Counted from the stretch's first letter, positions 1 to 8,726 are shown. The stretch: DNA of 64,000 nucleotides from Paenibacillus faecalis (GCF_900289175.1 NZ_LT985747.1:474005-538004); one strand, 5' to 3'. Numbers and translations: made by a program. Notes: a model not told the origin generated them from the letters alone.

Positions 1-884
1 TCAAGGTAAACGATGTTCCCTTCCTTGTAAGCGTTCGTTGTCTTCACAAGCTCGTTCTCAACCACATCTTTGGCTCCTGAAGCTTCGTCGCCTGAACTTA
101 CAGCAGCGCCACGGTCAACAACGAACAGGTAGTCAGGATTTTGCTCCACAATATATTCACTGGAAATATCCTTTCCGTGTGTACTGACCTCGATCCCAGG
201 ATCAACAGCTGTAAATCCGAACACGTCATGCAAAATTCCGAAGCGGGAACCAGGACCATATGCACTGATTTTACCTTCATTTGCAAGTATAATCAAAGCG
301 TTCTTTCCAGTTGCTTTAACTTTATCATTCAGCGCTTTAATGTCTTCATCGATCGCTGCCAGCTCTTCTTCAATTTGACTTTCCTTCCCGAAAATCTGAC
401 CCAGCGTGTTCATGTTTTCCTTGAAAGATTCCATATATCTGGATGTATCGACCCCTAGATAAATCGTCGGTGCAATTTCAGAAAGCTCTTGATAAGCATC
501 ACGTTGTCTGCCTGAGATAATAATAAGATCAGGGCTGATTTCATTGATTTTTTCAAAATCTGGCTCTTTCAAGCTGCCTACATTTTCATACTTCGCATCG
601 GCGTATTTAGACAGGTAAGGAGGCACGTTCTTTTGCGGAACCCCTGTTACTTCAATGCCAAGCTTATCCAATGAATCCAATATACCAAAATCGAATACGA
701 CCAGCTTTTGAGGATTTTTCGGAACTGGCGTTTCTCCAAGCTCATGCTTGATCGTCAATTTTTCTGCTGAAGCCTCTCCATCGTTACCGGTGGAAGCCGA
801 ACCTGCCTGCTTTTCATCCGCGCCGCACGCAGCAAGAACCAGTGTTAGCAAAGATACCATCAACAACGTTAATACTTTCTTCAT
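1..884 (-). CDS. yclQ: Siderophore ABC transporter substrate-binding lipoprotein (YclQ/FatB type), C-terminus cut by window edge
   Basis: Surface lipoprotein that captures a ferric siderophore and delivers it to the adjacent permeases. The start ATG is at 884. A signal peptide begins MKKVLTLLMVSLLTLVLAAC, ending in a lipobox with lipidated Cys20. A FecB/periplasmic-binding fold follows, with the family-typical stretch 'PDLIIISGRQ' near residue 180. The reading frame runs off the left edge, so the last residues are missing. It is the last of four genes in the order permease, permease, ATPase, binding protein, which is the yclNOPQ order of Bacillus subtilis, where the system takes up petrobactin. 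Substrate identity here is inference from that synteny. A 160-bp gap with a strong hairpin separates it from the ATPase gene. Confidence 0.9.
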   Translation of the reverse strand, partial: MKKVLTLLMVSLLTLVLAACGADEKQAGSASTGNDGEASAEKLTIKHELGETPVPKNPQKLVVFDFGILDSLDKLGIEVTGVPQKNVPPYLSKYADAKYENVGSLKEPDFEKINEISPDLIIISGRQRDAYQELSEIAPTIYLGVDTSRYMESFKENMNTLGQIFGKESQIEEELAAIDEDIKALNDKVKATGKNALIILANEGKISAYGPGSRFGILHDVFGFTAVDPGIEVSTHGKDISSEYIVEQNPDYLFVVDRGAAVSSGDEASGAKDVVENELVKTTNAYKEGNIVYL

Positions 885-964
885 TTCTTAACACCCCTGT
901 TTTTAATAAGATTTGAAATATAAATATTTGAAAATAAGGTTAAAATTTACCATAATGAGGCCGT

Positions 965-999
965 AAGAGGTCCTTCCGCTTTAATCAAGCAGACCTCTT
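965..999 (-). other. Intercistronic hairpin between ATPase and binding-protein genes
   Basis: AAGAGGTC at 965-972 pairs with GACCTCTT at 992-999. On the minus strand no U-run follows, so it is more likely an mRNA-processing or stabilising hairpin that allows higher expression of the binding-protein gene than a full terminator. No separate promoter is obvious in the gap 885-1045. Confidence 0.5.
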
Positions 1000-1045
1000 T
1001 ATATAGTATGGGTTCATTTTTCATCAATTTTACTTGCCCTTGTAC

Positions 1046-1804
1046 TTAAGCGTAGTAAACACAAACCTTGTTATCGTTGATTTCTTCAATTTCGATATCC
1101 ATGTCATAAATGCTTCTGAGCACATTGCTCTGAATGACCTTGTCTGTCTGGCCTTCATTTTCAATTTTTCCATCTTTCAGAGCAACAATGTAATCCGAAT
1201 AGAAAGATGCAAAGTTGATATCATGAATGACGATGATAATGGTTTTATCCAAATCCGTCACGAGTTTTCTTAAAATTTTCATAATTTGGACAGAGTGCTT
1301 CATATCCAGGTTATTGAGCGGTTCGTCAAGCAAAATATAATCCGTATTCTGGGCGATGACCATGGCAATGTAAGCACGCTGAGTCTGACCTCCGCTGAGC
1401 TGATGCAAATATTTATCCTGCATGTCTTCCAGCTCCATATAGCGAATAGCATCATCAATATATTTCTTATCCTCATCCGTCAATCTGCCCTGAGAGTAAG
1501 GGAAACGCCCGAAAGATACCAATTCTCTGACCGTCAAACGAAGACTGATATGATTCGACTGCTTCAGAATCGAAATCTTCTTGGCAAGGTCGCCGCTCTT
1601 CCATTGGCTCACTTCCTTGCCTTCAATCATAATCTCACCGCTGTCTTTTGTAATAAGCCTGCTGATCATAGACAGAAGACTACTCTTACCGGCTCCGTTC
1701 GGTCCGATAAATGAGGTAATCTTGCCTTTAGGTATTGAAACGGATACATTGTCTATGACTTTTTTGCCGCCATATGCTTTAGAAACGTTAGTAACCTGGA
1801 TCAT
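1046..1804 (-). CDS. yclP: Iron-siderophore ABC transporter ATP-binding protein (YclP type)
   Basis: Cytoplasmic ATPase that powers ferric-siderophore import. Walker A is GPNGAGKSS at residues 34-42, the ABC signature LSGGQ at 136-140, Walker B YILLDEP at 156-162, and the H-loop histidine near 194. The length of 252 residues is normal for the FepC/FecE family. Its ATG overlaps the stop of the upstream permease gene by four bases (1801-1804), so the two are translationally coupled. Assignment to YclP rests on order and neighbours; the ATPase family itself is certain. Confidence 0.92.
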   Translation of the reverse strand: MIQVTNVSKAYGGKKVIDNVSVSIPKGKITSFIGPNGAGKSSLLSMISRLITKDSGEIMIEGKEVSQWKSGDLAKKISILKQSNHISLRLTVRELVSFGRFPYSQGRLTDEDKKYIDDAIRYMELEDMQDKYLHQLSGGQTQRAYIAMVIAQNTDYILLDEPLNNLDMKHSVQIMKILRKLVTDLDKTIIIVIHDINFASFYSDYIVALKDGKIENEGQTDKVIQSNVLRSIYDMDIEIEEINDNKVCVYYA

Positions 1805-2745
1805 GATTTACTCTCCTTTAATAGCAAATATATGAAATAGATGCCGCCGATAAAGTTAATGATGACGCTCAGCGTTGTTGAGAACGTGAATATCCGTTCT
1901 ACAATGAACTGACCTCCAACCAGTGCGATGATACTGATTAGAATCGAACCAGTAATCAGGTAGGAATGACGATAAGTTCTCATAAACTCGTAGGCCACGT
2001 TTACGACCAGAAGTCCCAAGAATGTGATTGGGCCAACAAGCGCTGTTGCTACCGAAATCAGAACGGCCACGATAATAAGCATTCTTTTGACAACAAAATC
2101 ATAATTCACACCTAAGTTGATCGCATGCTCACGTCCAAGCGCGAGCACATTGAGATATTTGAAATACTTAGCGAAATATATTAACGTAATCGCCACCACA
2201 ATGAAAGAGATGAGCAAGAGCTCCGTCTTCACATTGTTGAAACTGGCGAACATTTTGTCTGAAACATACTGAAATTCATTCGGATCGATTAACACTTCCA
2301 TAAAGGAAGATAGGCTGGAGAACAATGAACCAAAAATCATTCCGATTAACAGAAGAAAATAGATGTTATTGCCTTCCCTGCGAAACAATATCCTGTACAG
2401 AACTCCCGAGAAAAGTATCATCCCGCCGACATTGATCAAGAAGTTAACATTTCCCAGCTCATACAGTGTAAAAGAACCGAAAGCAAACACTACAAATGTC
2501 TGTATTAAAACGTAAAGTGAATCGAGCCCCATGACGCTTGGCGTCAGAATCCGGTTATTGGTGATGGTTTGAAACACCGTGGTTGACAGCGCAATCGAGC
2601 CGCCTGTTAAAACAATCGCCAACACCTTCTTGATTCTTCTCGGCAGCGCGTAGTCCCAACTGCCTCCGAGATCAACAAACAGGAAGAGGCCGATCAGGAT
2701 GAGTGCCACCACGGCCAGCAGACCGGTTTTGGCTTTATAAGTCAT
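1801..2745 (-). CDS. yclO: Iron-siderophore ABC transporter permease (YclO type)
   Basis: FecCD-family integral membrane permease of 314 residues with about nine hydrophobic segments. The N-terminal segment follows MTYKAKTG, and conserved family glycine/proline patterns occur, such as 'GPITFLGLLVVNVAYEFM' near residue 240. It forms a heterodimeric channel with the permease encoded just upstream, whose 3' end it overlaps by 11 bases (2735-2745). Its own 3' end overlaps the ATPase start, so all three genes are one tightly coupled transcription unit. Confidence 0.92.
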   Translation of the reverse strand: MTYKAKTGLLAVVALILIGLFLFVDLGGSWDYALPRRIKKVLAIVLTGGSIALSTTVFQTITNNRILTPSVMGLDSLYVLIQTFVVFAFGSFTLYELGNVNFLINVGGMILFSGVLYRILFRREGNNIYFLLLIGMIFGSLFSSLSSFMEVLIDPNEFQYVSDKMFASFNNVKTELLLISFIVVAITLIYFAKYFKYLNVLALGREHAINLGVNYDFVVKRMLIIVAVLISVATALVGPITFLGLLVVNVAYEFMRTYRHSYLITGSILISIIALVGGQFIVERIFTFSTTLSVIINFIGGIYFIYLLLKESKS

Positions 2746-3688
2746 ATGCCTTTCTCCTCATCAGTAAGTAAATGAATATACCGCTTCCGATCACACCCAC
2801 GGTTAAGCTAATCGGAATTTCATAAGGATAAATAATGATCCGGCCGATAATGTCGCAGAAGAGTACAAAGACGGCCCCGAGCAATGCGGTATGCGAAAGG
2901 CTTTTTTTCAAATGATCCCCCAGGTAAAGGCTCACAATGTTCGGGACAATAAGCCCCAGGAACGGTATCATCCCTACAGTCAGAACGACTGATGCTGTCA
3001 CCATAGCTACAATGATCAACCCGGTATTCACCACGCTCCGATAACGAAGTCCCAAATTCGTTGCGAACTCTTCCCCCATGCCCGCCACCGTAAATTTATT
3101 AGCGAACAGGTATGCTAGAATGACCAGAGGAACACTTATGTACATCAATTCATACTGCCCCTTGATAATCATCGAAAAGTCGCCCTGTAGCCAGGCGGAC
3201 ATATTCTGAATCAAATCATATTTATAGGCAAAAAATGTAGCAATCGAGCTGATGATATTCCCGAACATCAATCCAACTAACGGAATAAATACCGCATCCT
3301 TGAATTTGATCTTGTCGAGAATCTTCATAAATAACAGCGTACCTGCAAAAGCAAACAGAAATGCAACCAGCATCTTGATCAGAGGGCCTGAATTCGAAAA
3401 TACAAGCATAGCCGCCAGAATGCCCAGTCTTGCGGAATCCATCGTACCAGCCGTAGTCGGTGACACGAATTTATTACGGCTAAGCTGCTGCATGATCAAG
3501 CCGCAAATACTCATGCTGACTCCCGCCAAAATCAAACTGATCAATCTCGGTATACGGCTGACTAACATAATATGCTGTTGTTGCTCCGTCATTCGAAACA
3601 GGTCAAGCGGTGAGATGTCCTTTACTCCTATAAATAAGGAGATGATCGATAACACCACAACTGCTGCGATCAAGTATCTTTTCTTCAT
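2735..3688 (-). CDS. yclN: Iron-siderophore ABC transporter permease (YclN type)
   Basis: FecCD-family permease and first gene of the uptake operon. I chose the ATG at 3688 (MKKRYLIAAVV) because a good AGAAGGAAG ribosome binding site precedes it; an in-frame ATG at 3751 would place translation across the Fur-box region. Blocks such as 'MSICGLIMQQLSRNKFVSPT' and 'GDFSMIIKGQYELMYISVPL' are close to what I recall of B. subtilis YclN. Transcription is expected to be iron-repressed, given two Fur-like sites around the promoter. Confidence 0.92.
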   Translation of the reverse strand: MKKRYLIAAVVVLSIISLFIGVKDISPLDLFRMTEQQQHIMLVSRIPRLISLILAGVSMSICGLIMQQLSRNKFVSPTTAGTMDSARLGILAAMLVFSNSGPLIKMLVAFLFAFAGTLLFMKILDKIKFKDAVFIPLVGLMFGNIISSIATFFAYKYDLIQNMSAWLQGDFSMIIKGQYELMYISVPLVILAYLFANKFTVAGMGEEFATNLGLRYRSVVNTGLIIVAMVTASVVLTVGMIPFLGLIVPNIVSLYLGDHLKKSLSHTALLGAVFVLFCDIIGRIIIYPYEIPISLTVGVIGSGIFIYLLMRRKAYDL

Positions 3689-3751
3689 GGCACTTCCTTC
3701 TATGCGGTATGCAGTTCCGGTATGTACCGGCGGCATTGATCTCATTCTCAA

Positions 3752-3766
3752 TGAGATTGATTATCA
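3752..3766 (-). promoter_or_regulatory. Fur box 1
   Basis: TGAGATTGATTATCA matches the 7-1-7 Fur consensus TGATAATNATTATCA at 12 of 14 defined positions. It lies just downstream of the predicted -10 of the yclN promoter, a position where Fur binding would block transcription. Confidence 0.75.
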
Positions 3767-3783
3767 ATTACGATCTAAAGTGA

Positions 3784-3812
3784 ATTATATCATCACATTC
3801 TCAACCCGACAA
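3784..3812 (-). promoter_or_regulatory. Predicted sigma-A promoter of yclNOPQ
   Basis: On the minus strand TTGTCG (3807-3812) and TATAAT (3784-3789) are spaced by 17 bp. Transcription would start near 3777 and read into yclN. It is bracketed by two Fur-like sites. Confidence 0.7.
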
Positions 3813-3819
3813 GTATAAT

Positions 3820-3834
3820 TGAGAATCAAAATCA
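3820..3834 (-). promoter_or_regulatory. Fur box 2 (weaker)
   Basis: TGAGAATCAAAATCA matches the 7-1-7 Fur consensus at 11 of 14 positions. It lies immediately upstream of the predicted -35 of the yclN promoter. Confidence 0.5.
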
Positions 3835-3960
3835 ATTAAATTTTTTGCAACCCACCTTTTTGTTCATCATTTGTTCATATTTTTCACTTTTTCTTCATGA
3901 TAGCTCACTTGCTTTTTCTAAACTTTTTTCTGAGTTATACTCTGAGTTATACGTTATATA

Positions 3961-3990
3961 TTGATTTATACCAGTCATGACAAGTACAAT
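3961..3990 (+). promoter_or_regulatory. Predicted promoter of the TPP-riboswitch/ykoF transcript
   Basis: TTGATT (3961-3966) and TACAAT (3985-3990) are spaced by 18 bp, just upstream of the aptamer. An 11-bp direct repeat CTGAGTTATAC (3930-3940 and 3942-3952) lies upstream of the -35; its role is unknown. Confidence 0.55.
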
Positions 3991-4002
3991 AGCCTTGTAA
4001 CA

Positions 4003-4092
4003 AGCCAAGCTAGGGGTGCCTCGTGCTGAGAGACGAAAAATCGTCAACCCTTATGACCCGATCTAGATCATACTAGCGTGGGGAAGTGGAGC
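4003..4092 (+). promoter_or_regulatory. TPP (THI-box) riboswitch aptamer
   Basis: Conserved THI-box blocks are present in order: CTAGGGGTGCC near 4010-4020, GCTGAGA at 4025-4031, ACCCTTATGACCCGATCTAG spanning about 4047-4066, and a closing CGTGGGGAAGTGG. It is followed by an intrinsic terminator (4121-4150) before ykoF, so thiamine pyrophosphate should switch the downstream gene off by premature termination. Confidence 0.95.
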
Positions 4093-4120
4093 TTTATGTT
4101 TATTTGTCTATGAACATAAA

Positions 4121-4150
4121 ACTGCACTTCTTCACAGGAGTGCAGTTTTT
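4121..4150 (+). terminator. Riboswitch-controlled intrinsic terminator
   Basis: ACTGCACT (4121-4128) pairs with AGTGCAGT (4139-4146) and a T-run follows. It is the expression platform of the TPP riboswitch. Confidence 0.85.
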
Positions 4151-4182
4151 TTATTTCTAAAATGTATGGAGGTTATGCGATC

Positions 4183-4788
4183 ATGAATAATTCAGTATGT
4201 GGAACAAGTCGGATTGTAGGTTGTACTTTCTCTGTATCCCCGATGACCGATCAATTCGTTCAAGTCATTACAGAAGCATTGACGTCTGTAAACACGGACA
4301 AAGTTTGGATGCATACCGATGATTTATGTACTTGCGTTCGAGGCAAGGCTGAACATGTATTTGATGTGACACGCGCTATTTTTGCTCATACTGCTGCCAC
4401 GGGTGTGCATACGGTATTTAATGGGACATTCTCTATCGGATGTCCAGGCGATAGCAAAGATGATGCATACATGTCGGAAGATGATAAACCGATGAATGAG
4501 AACCTTGGAAGCTCCGCCAATATGGAGACAGCCTCCCATTTCTCCCTCTATCCACTGGGCTCAGAAAATTATATGGACATCATATATAAAGAGATTGAAC
4601 GAGCAAAAACAAAAGGGACGTTAACAGAAGGCATCCACTATGCCAGTCGGCTGGACGGTACATTGCAAGAAGTGTTCCATACACTGGAGGACGCTTTTAT
4701 GAATGCAATCCAATCCAGCCAAAAGCATCTCGTCATGACAGCTGTAGTATCAGCGAACAGTCCTTCGCCAAAAGCAAAAAATAAATAG
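4183..4788 (+). CDS. ykoF: Thiamine/hydroxymethylpyrimidine-binding protein YkoF
   Basis: Soluble protein of 201 residues made of two ACT/ferredoxin-like halves, known in B. subtilis to bind thiamine and its HMP moiety. Recognised from 'CGTSRIVGCTFSVSPMTD' at the N-terminus, 'NGTFSIGCPGD' mid-protein, 'GIHYASRLDG' and the C-terminal 'VSANSPS'. I chose the ATG at 4183 because GGAGG (4168-4172) sits 10 bases before it; an in-frame ATG at 4162 lies upstream of that site. It is controlled by the TPP riboswitch upstream. In B. subtilis ykoF heads an operon with the ykoEDC transporter genes; here it stands alone and is followed by a terminator. Confidence 0.92.
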   Translation: MNNSVCGTSRIVGCTFSVSPMTDQFVQVITEALTSVNTDKVWMHTDDLCTCVRGKAEHVFDVTRAIFAHTAATGVHTVFNGTFSIGCPGDSKDDAYMSEDDKPMNENLGSSANMETASHFSLYPLGSENYMDIIYKEIERAKTKGTLTEGIHYASRLDGTLQEVFHTLEDAFMNAIQSSQKHLVMTAVVSANSPSPKAKNK

Positions 4789-4818
4789 CCTTCATATATT
4801 AATGAAAACAATCAAAAA

Positions 4819-4850
4819 TTAGCTCGACCTGCAACTTGGCCGAGCTATTC
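4819..4850 (+). terminator. Intrinsic terminator after ykoF (may act bidirectionally)
   Basis: AGCTCG (4821-4826) pairs with CGAGCT (4841-4846), followed by ATTCTTTATT. It lies between convergent ykoF and the nucleotidyltransferase gene. Confidence 0.65.
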
Positions 4851-4896
4851 TTTATTGAGTCCGTTATCAGATTGCTTACATCGATTCATAAAACGT

Positions 4897-5595
4897 CTAT
4901 TCTTCATAGCCTATCAAATGAAGACCTCCATACGGCTCCAGTAGTTTTGACGTCCAATTATGCAAAGCTTCCTCTTCATTATGAAGATACAGCCGCTCAA
5001 GCGAGGCTTCCAAATCCTCAGCCATACTGGAATTAAATTCAGACAGCAAACGGTATAAAGTCTTTCCTTCCCCCGTCCACTGTTGATTGACCCGAAGGAT
5101 AAATTCACATGACAGTATGGTCAGCTTTTGAGTAATAAACCATCTTTCTACCCTTTTGTCAGAACCTTGCAAGTCCATCAGATATTCGGTAATCATATAA
5201 CGTGCTGCATCGATATCATATGAAGTGTAGGGAAGCGGGCCATAATCCAAATCGCACTTGGCCTCCTCTCGAATGTCCTCCCCTCCCGGACTGGTGCACA
5301 AAATCTTTCCTTCTGTGAGTATCCGCTGCAAGGTTGGATTCCCTGCCATCACACCTGCATCAAACAGTTCCCGGTATCCTGAAGTTGTCAGTAAAAACAG
5401 TTCAACGACCCAACCGTTTGCTTCGATTGTCTTTCGACTTAAATCCTCTATCGTATCATCAATCACTACAATATCCAGATCAGACTTCTCATTGTGCTCA
5501 CCTTTGCCTGCACTTCCACCCAAAACAGCGATCAAGCAATTCGGATACTCCCGGAGTATCAGTTCTTTGGCAGCCTCATAAGGTTCCATTTTCAC
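4897..5595 (-). CDS. Nucleotidyltransferase-domain protein (aminoglycoside/MNT-like fold)
   Basis: A 232-residue protein with the polymerase-beta-type nucleotidyltransferase signature: 'GGSAGKGE' followed by SDLDIVVI, giving the paired catalytic Asp residues near 39-41. The C-terminal half is helical and resembles no specific family I can name. It starts at GTG 5595, five bases after GGAGGGAAG; an ATG two codons later is also possible. The substrate is unknown. It may modify a small molecule as resistance nucleotidyltransferases do, but nothing in the neighbourhood shows that. Confidence 0.75.
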   Translation of the reverse strand: MKMEPYEAAKELILREYPNCLIAVLGGSAGKGEHNEKSDLDIVVIDDTIEDLSRKTIEANGWVVELFLLTTSGYRELFDAGVMAGNPTLQRILTEGKILCTSPGGEDIREEAKCDLDYGPLPYTSYDIDAARYMITEYLMDLQGSDKRVERWFITQKLTILSCEFILRVNQQWTGEGKTLYRLLSEFNSSMAEDLEASLERLYLHNEEEALHNWTSKLLEPYGGLHLIGYEE

Positions 5596-5741
5596 GGTTT
5601 CTTCCCTCCATGATATTTAGCATATTTCAAAAAACGGGCTCTAATTATTAGATTCAGCAAAAACCCCAAAGGTACCTGAAACATATGGTAAGTAACAAGT
5701 AAAGTTTATAACAAAATAAGGGAAGAATTGGGGGACGCTAC

Positions 5742-6464
5742 ATGAACTATATCGACATGCTGTCCAAATTAGGAACGGGGAGCGCCCATCCAGGGGGATT
5801 TGAAGCAACACTGAGGTTGTTCCGGAAGGAAACGCTCCCATTGAACAGCCGAATTTTGGAAGTAGGCTGTGGAACCGGCAGAACTGCCTGCTACCTGGCT
5901 GAAAAGGGTTATCAAGTTACCGCTGTGGATATGCATGAAAGCATGCTGAATAAAGCTCGAATACGGGCTGATGCCATGGGACTTGATATCAACTTTGTTC
6001 AAGCCGATGTATGCTCTTTGCCATTTGAGGATGAGCAATTTGATTTTGTAATCGCGGAGTCCGTCACCGTGTTCACCAATGCAGCCGAATCGTTATCCGA
6101 ATACTGCCGTGTATTAGTAAAAGGTGGAACGCTTTATGACCGGGAACTGCTATTAGACCAACCGATGCCAATGGATCAAAAACAAGAACTGGAACAATTT
6201 TTTAGCATTCCTCGTCTGATGAATCGAGAAGAATGGAGCAAGCAACTGCTGGATAGCGGTTTTTCCTTTGAGGAGGCTTTGGAATATAACCACTTTACGG
6301 ACCAAATGAAACAAGAGCAAATTCAGCATATGGATTCATTAGAGCTAAGAGATGAAGGATACCTTTTTGATCTAACGCTATGGGAAACATTATTCAAGCA
6401 TGATCGAATGATTTTGGATAATACCAATTTTCTGGCCTCAGCCTTGTTTAAAGCTGTAAAGTGA
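5742..6464 (+). CDS. Class I SAM-dependent methyltransferase
   Basis: A 240-residue Rossmann-fold methyltransferase. SAM-binding motif I is ILEVGCGTGRTA near residues 38-49, the acidic ribose-binding residue is in VTAVDM, and later motifs are FVQADVCSLPFEDEQFDFVI. A GGGGGA ribosome binding site precedes ATG 5742. The substrate cannot be read from the sequence. It is transcribed divergently from the nucleotidyltransferase gene and stands alone. Confidence 0.85.
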   Translation: MNYIDMLSKLGTGSAHPGGFEATLRLFRKETLPLNSRILEVGCGTGRTACYLAEKGYQVTAVDMHESMLNKARIRADAMGLDINFVQADVCSLPFEDEQFDFVIAESVTVFTNAAESLSEYCRVLVKGGTLYDRELLLDQPMPMDQKQELEQFFSIPRLMNREEWSKQLLDSGFSFEEALEYNHFTDQMKQEQIQHMDSLELRDEGYLFDLTLWETLFKHDRMILDNTNFLASALFKAVK

Positions 6465-6663
6465 TGATATAGCTTTTATTTCTTGGGGAAAAGTAAAGAA
6501 AGCCTCTTTCTTTTCCCCTTAAACTTGTTTGCTGACTTAGATAATTAGAACTAATTTTAAATGATTTATAATCGTGAATATATAATTCGTTATATCTACT
6601 TTTGTCGAACGATGTTATAATCGTGGTAATTGTATCCTATGCTTAAAGGAGGAAGTTTTACTC

Positions 6664-7914
6664 ATGTCTTGGTTCAACAAGTTAAGCATCTCGAATAAAA
6701 TAACAGTTTCTTGTTATGTAATTGCTGTTCTCTTTGCACTTCCGATGCTGATTGCCTTTATAGCTCTCGGCAAAATTGTATTGGGAATTGTACTGGTTGC
6801 TATACTTGCCGGACTTACATACCCGCTCTCTCAATTCATTCAGAAAGCGCTCACAGGTTCTTTCGATGAAATTTCCAATGTTTCCTCACAAATTGCACGA
6901 GGTGATTTCACGGTTAAAGTAGGAGAAGCCGGAGGCATGACAGATCTGAGCCGAACTTTTAACAGTATGGTTGACAGACTGCGGAGGATTTTGCAGGAAG
7001 CCTCAGATATCTCCCGAAAAGTTATGGATTCCAGTCGTGATATATCAAACAAAAACCAAAATCTGATCGAAGTTATGAACCAAGTAACCATGTCTTCCAA
7101 CGAGCTGGCCATTGGAGCAAACGAAATATCAGAAGATGTATCCGAGATGAGCGACTCCATCCGTGAGATCGAACATAAGGTTAGCAATTATACAGATTCC
7201 ACAAGAGCGATGAATCAACGATCTACGGAAACACTCGGTCTGGTAGAGAAAGGACGAGTATCTGTTTCACAACAATCTGCCGGTATGCAAAAAAACATTG
7301 AAGCCACAAATAAAGTGGCAGAATCAATCGATGCCCTTTCCAAAAATGCCAAGGGGATCAGCAAAATTACCGAAACGATTTCAGAGATTGCTGAACAGAC
7401 GAACCTATTATCATTAAACGCTTCTATTGAAGCCGCAAGAGCCGGAGAACATGGGGCCGGTTTCGCGGTCGTCGCGCATGAAGTTCGCAAGCTTGCAGAG
7501 GAATCCACCTCTTCCACTCGTGAGGTCTTTAATCTTGTTCGAAGCATCGAGCATGACATTAATCTTGCAAGTCAAAACATCAAAATCAATGAAGAAGTCG
7601 TTCATCACCAGACTGAAATGATTCAAGAAGCCGAGCTGATCTTTTCGGAGATCGTTACGAGTGTACAGTACATAACGGAGCAAATTTCCGCCTTCTCCAA
7701 GGAAAGCGAATCGATGCTGGAAAGTGCTCAAAGCATATCTGCTGCGATACAGAACATATCAGCCATTACCCAAGAATCCGCCGCAGGTACCGAACAGGTG
7801 TCTGCCTCCATGAATGAGGGCATCGAATCGATCAAGAGGATGGCAGATGAAATAAATGCGATGACAGATGCCGTATTCCAGCTCCAAAAAACGATCAATA
7901 TTTTTAAATTTTAA
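6664..7914 (+). CDS. Methyl-accepting chemotaxis-type signal transducer lacking an extracellular sensor domain
   Basis: A 416-residue receptor. Two adjacent membrane helices (about residues 14-34 and 37-57) leave almost no external loop. A HAMP linker follows (about 53-105), then a long coiled coil. The hairpin tip [19 protein letters not shown], with [24 protein letters not shown] continuation, is the CheA/CheW contact region and is diagnostic. An AAAGGAGGAAG ribosome binding site precedes ATG 6664. With no ligand-binding domain, it may sense membrane state or an intracellular cue, or partner with another protein. Isolated gene. Confidence 0.9.
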   Translation: MSWFNKLSISNKITVSCYVIAVLFALPMLIAFIALGKIVLGIVLVAILAGLTYPLSQFIQKALTGSFDEISNVSSQIARGDFTVKVGEAGGMTDLSRTFNSMVDRLRRILQEASDISRKVMDSSRDISNKNQNLIEVMNQVTMSSNELAIGANEISEDVSEMSDSIREIEHKVSNYTDSTRAMNQRSTETLGLVEKGRVSVSQQSAGMQKNIEATNKVAESIDALSKNAKGISKITETISEIAEQTNLLSLNASIEAARAGEHGAGFAVVAHEVRKLAEESTSSTREVFNLVRSIEHDINLASQNIKINEEVVHHQTEMIQEAELIFSEIVTSVQYITEQISAFSKESESMLESAQSISAAIQNISAITQESAAGTEQVSASMNEGIESIKRMADEINAMTDAVFQLQKTINIFKF

Positions 7915-7958
7915 AAATATATATGCAAGTTGAACTAAAGAACCTAGCCCTAGCATCA

Positions 7959-8155
7959 CTACGAATTCGGATTATTCTTCCGATCGCTCTTGCCCCCAGA
8001 TTTCTCTGAAAGATTTAAACGACCGTTGAAATCCGGGGACAGCTTACGCTTTCGAAGCGAGCTTTCCGTAGGAAAGCTTTTAGGCGAACACTGACGTTTC
8101 TCCAGAATAATTCCAACTTCTTTCGTTGAAGTATTACCATTCTTTAGTTCAATCA
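7959..8155. repeat. Non-coding segment rich in palindromes, candidate dispersed intergenic element
   Basis: The gap 7915-8243 holds no convincing gene; a 71-codon minus-strand frame (7959-8174) lacks a good ribosome binding site and has no recognisable domain. The segment contains several perfect inverted repeats: CGCTTTCGAAGCG at 8047-8059, and AGCTTTCC (8060-8067) with GGAAAGCT (8071-8078). This resembles intergenic repeat elements I associate with Paenibacillus genomes, but copy number cannot be judged from one window. Confidence 0.35.
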
Positions 8156-8192
8156 CCCCCCATCGATGGATCATTGATGGGAGGCTTTTTTT
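8156..8192 (+). terminator. Intrinsic terminator downstream of the chemotaxis receptor
   Basis: CCCATC (8159-8164) pairs with GATGGG (8176-8181), followed by a run of seven T at 8186-8192. Confidence 0.65.
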
Positions 8193-8243
8193 AAATCATG
8201 ATCCATTTCCCCGGAAATAAAAAGGGAATATACCTTTCTATTT

Positions 8244-8705
8244 TCAATTCATCCTTGAGCCAAATTCCTCCACAAATTGCTCAGCCACCGTTTCAACAAA
8301 AGGAGTTATCGGGATGAACTTCAGCTTTTCAAGTGGAATCCACTCCGCTCCCAGTGAATCCTGCTGATCACCAACGCGCTTAATTGGAACTTGCTCACCC
8401 TCCATCTCAACCTCGTATATGATGCCAATGTGATGCATTTCCTCCAGCACGTCATCCGACCGCTTATAAATGATTGTACAGGAAACAGCGGTTTTCATAC
8501 GGCTGCGAATATCTGTCAGCCCTGTTTCTTCAAGAAATTCACGCCTTAATGTCTGTTCCGGCTCTTCCCCAAACTCGATTGAGCCACCAGGCAAATCCCA
8601 TTTGCCTATATACGGCCCCCTCGCTTTACGAATTAACAGCATACGGCCTTGTTTAATTAAAACACCATAAACGCCCAGATGCGTATACTTTTCCATTTCA
8701 CTCAC
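8244..8705 (-). CDS. Nudix hydrolase
   Basis: A 153-residue protein with a complete Nudix box: GGSIEFGEEPEQTLRREFLE followed by ETGL (about residues 40-63). All the metal-binding Glu residues of the REUXEEXGU core are present. The family hydrolyses nucleoside-diphosphate-linked compounds; the substrate is not predictable. The start ATG at 8705 is assumed from the open frame. Its gene lies just downstream of a frameshifted small gene on the same strand. Confidence 0.88.
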   Translation of the reverse strand: MSEMEKYTHLGVYGVLIKQGRMLLIRKARGPYIGKWDLPGGSIEFGEEPEQTLRREFLEETGLTDIRSRMKTAVSCTIIYKRSDDVLEEMHHIGIIYEVEMEGEQVPIKRVGDQQDSLGAEWIPLEKLKFIPITPFVETVAEQFVEEFGSRMN

Positions 8706-8726
8706 AACCTTTTGCTAAAAATCTGA

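Noticed and set aside
965..999. Hairpin between yclP and yclQ read as a full terminator
   Set aside because: No T-run follows on the transcribed strand and no promoter for yclQ is visible, so read-through is more likely.
3252..3818. 188-codon plus-strand frame opposite yclN
   Set aside because: Antisense to the permease and its promoter/Fur region; composition reflects the reverse of membrane codons.
7959..8174. 71-codon minus-strand frame
   Set aside because: Composed of palindromic repeats; no plausible ribosome binding site or fold.
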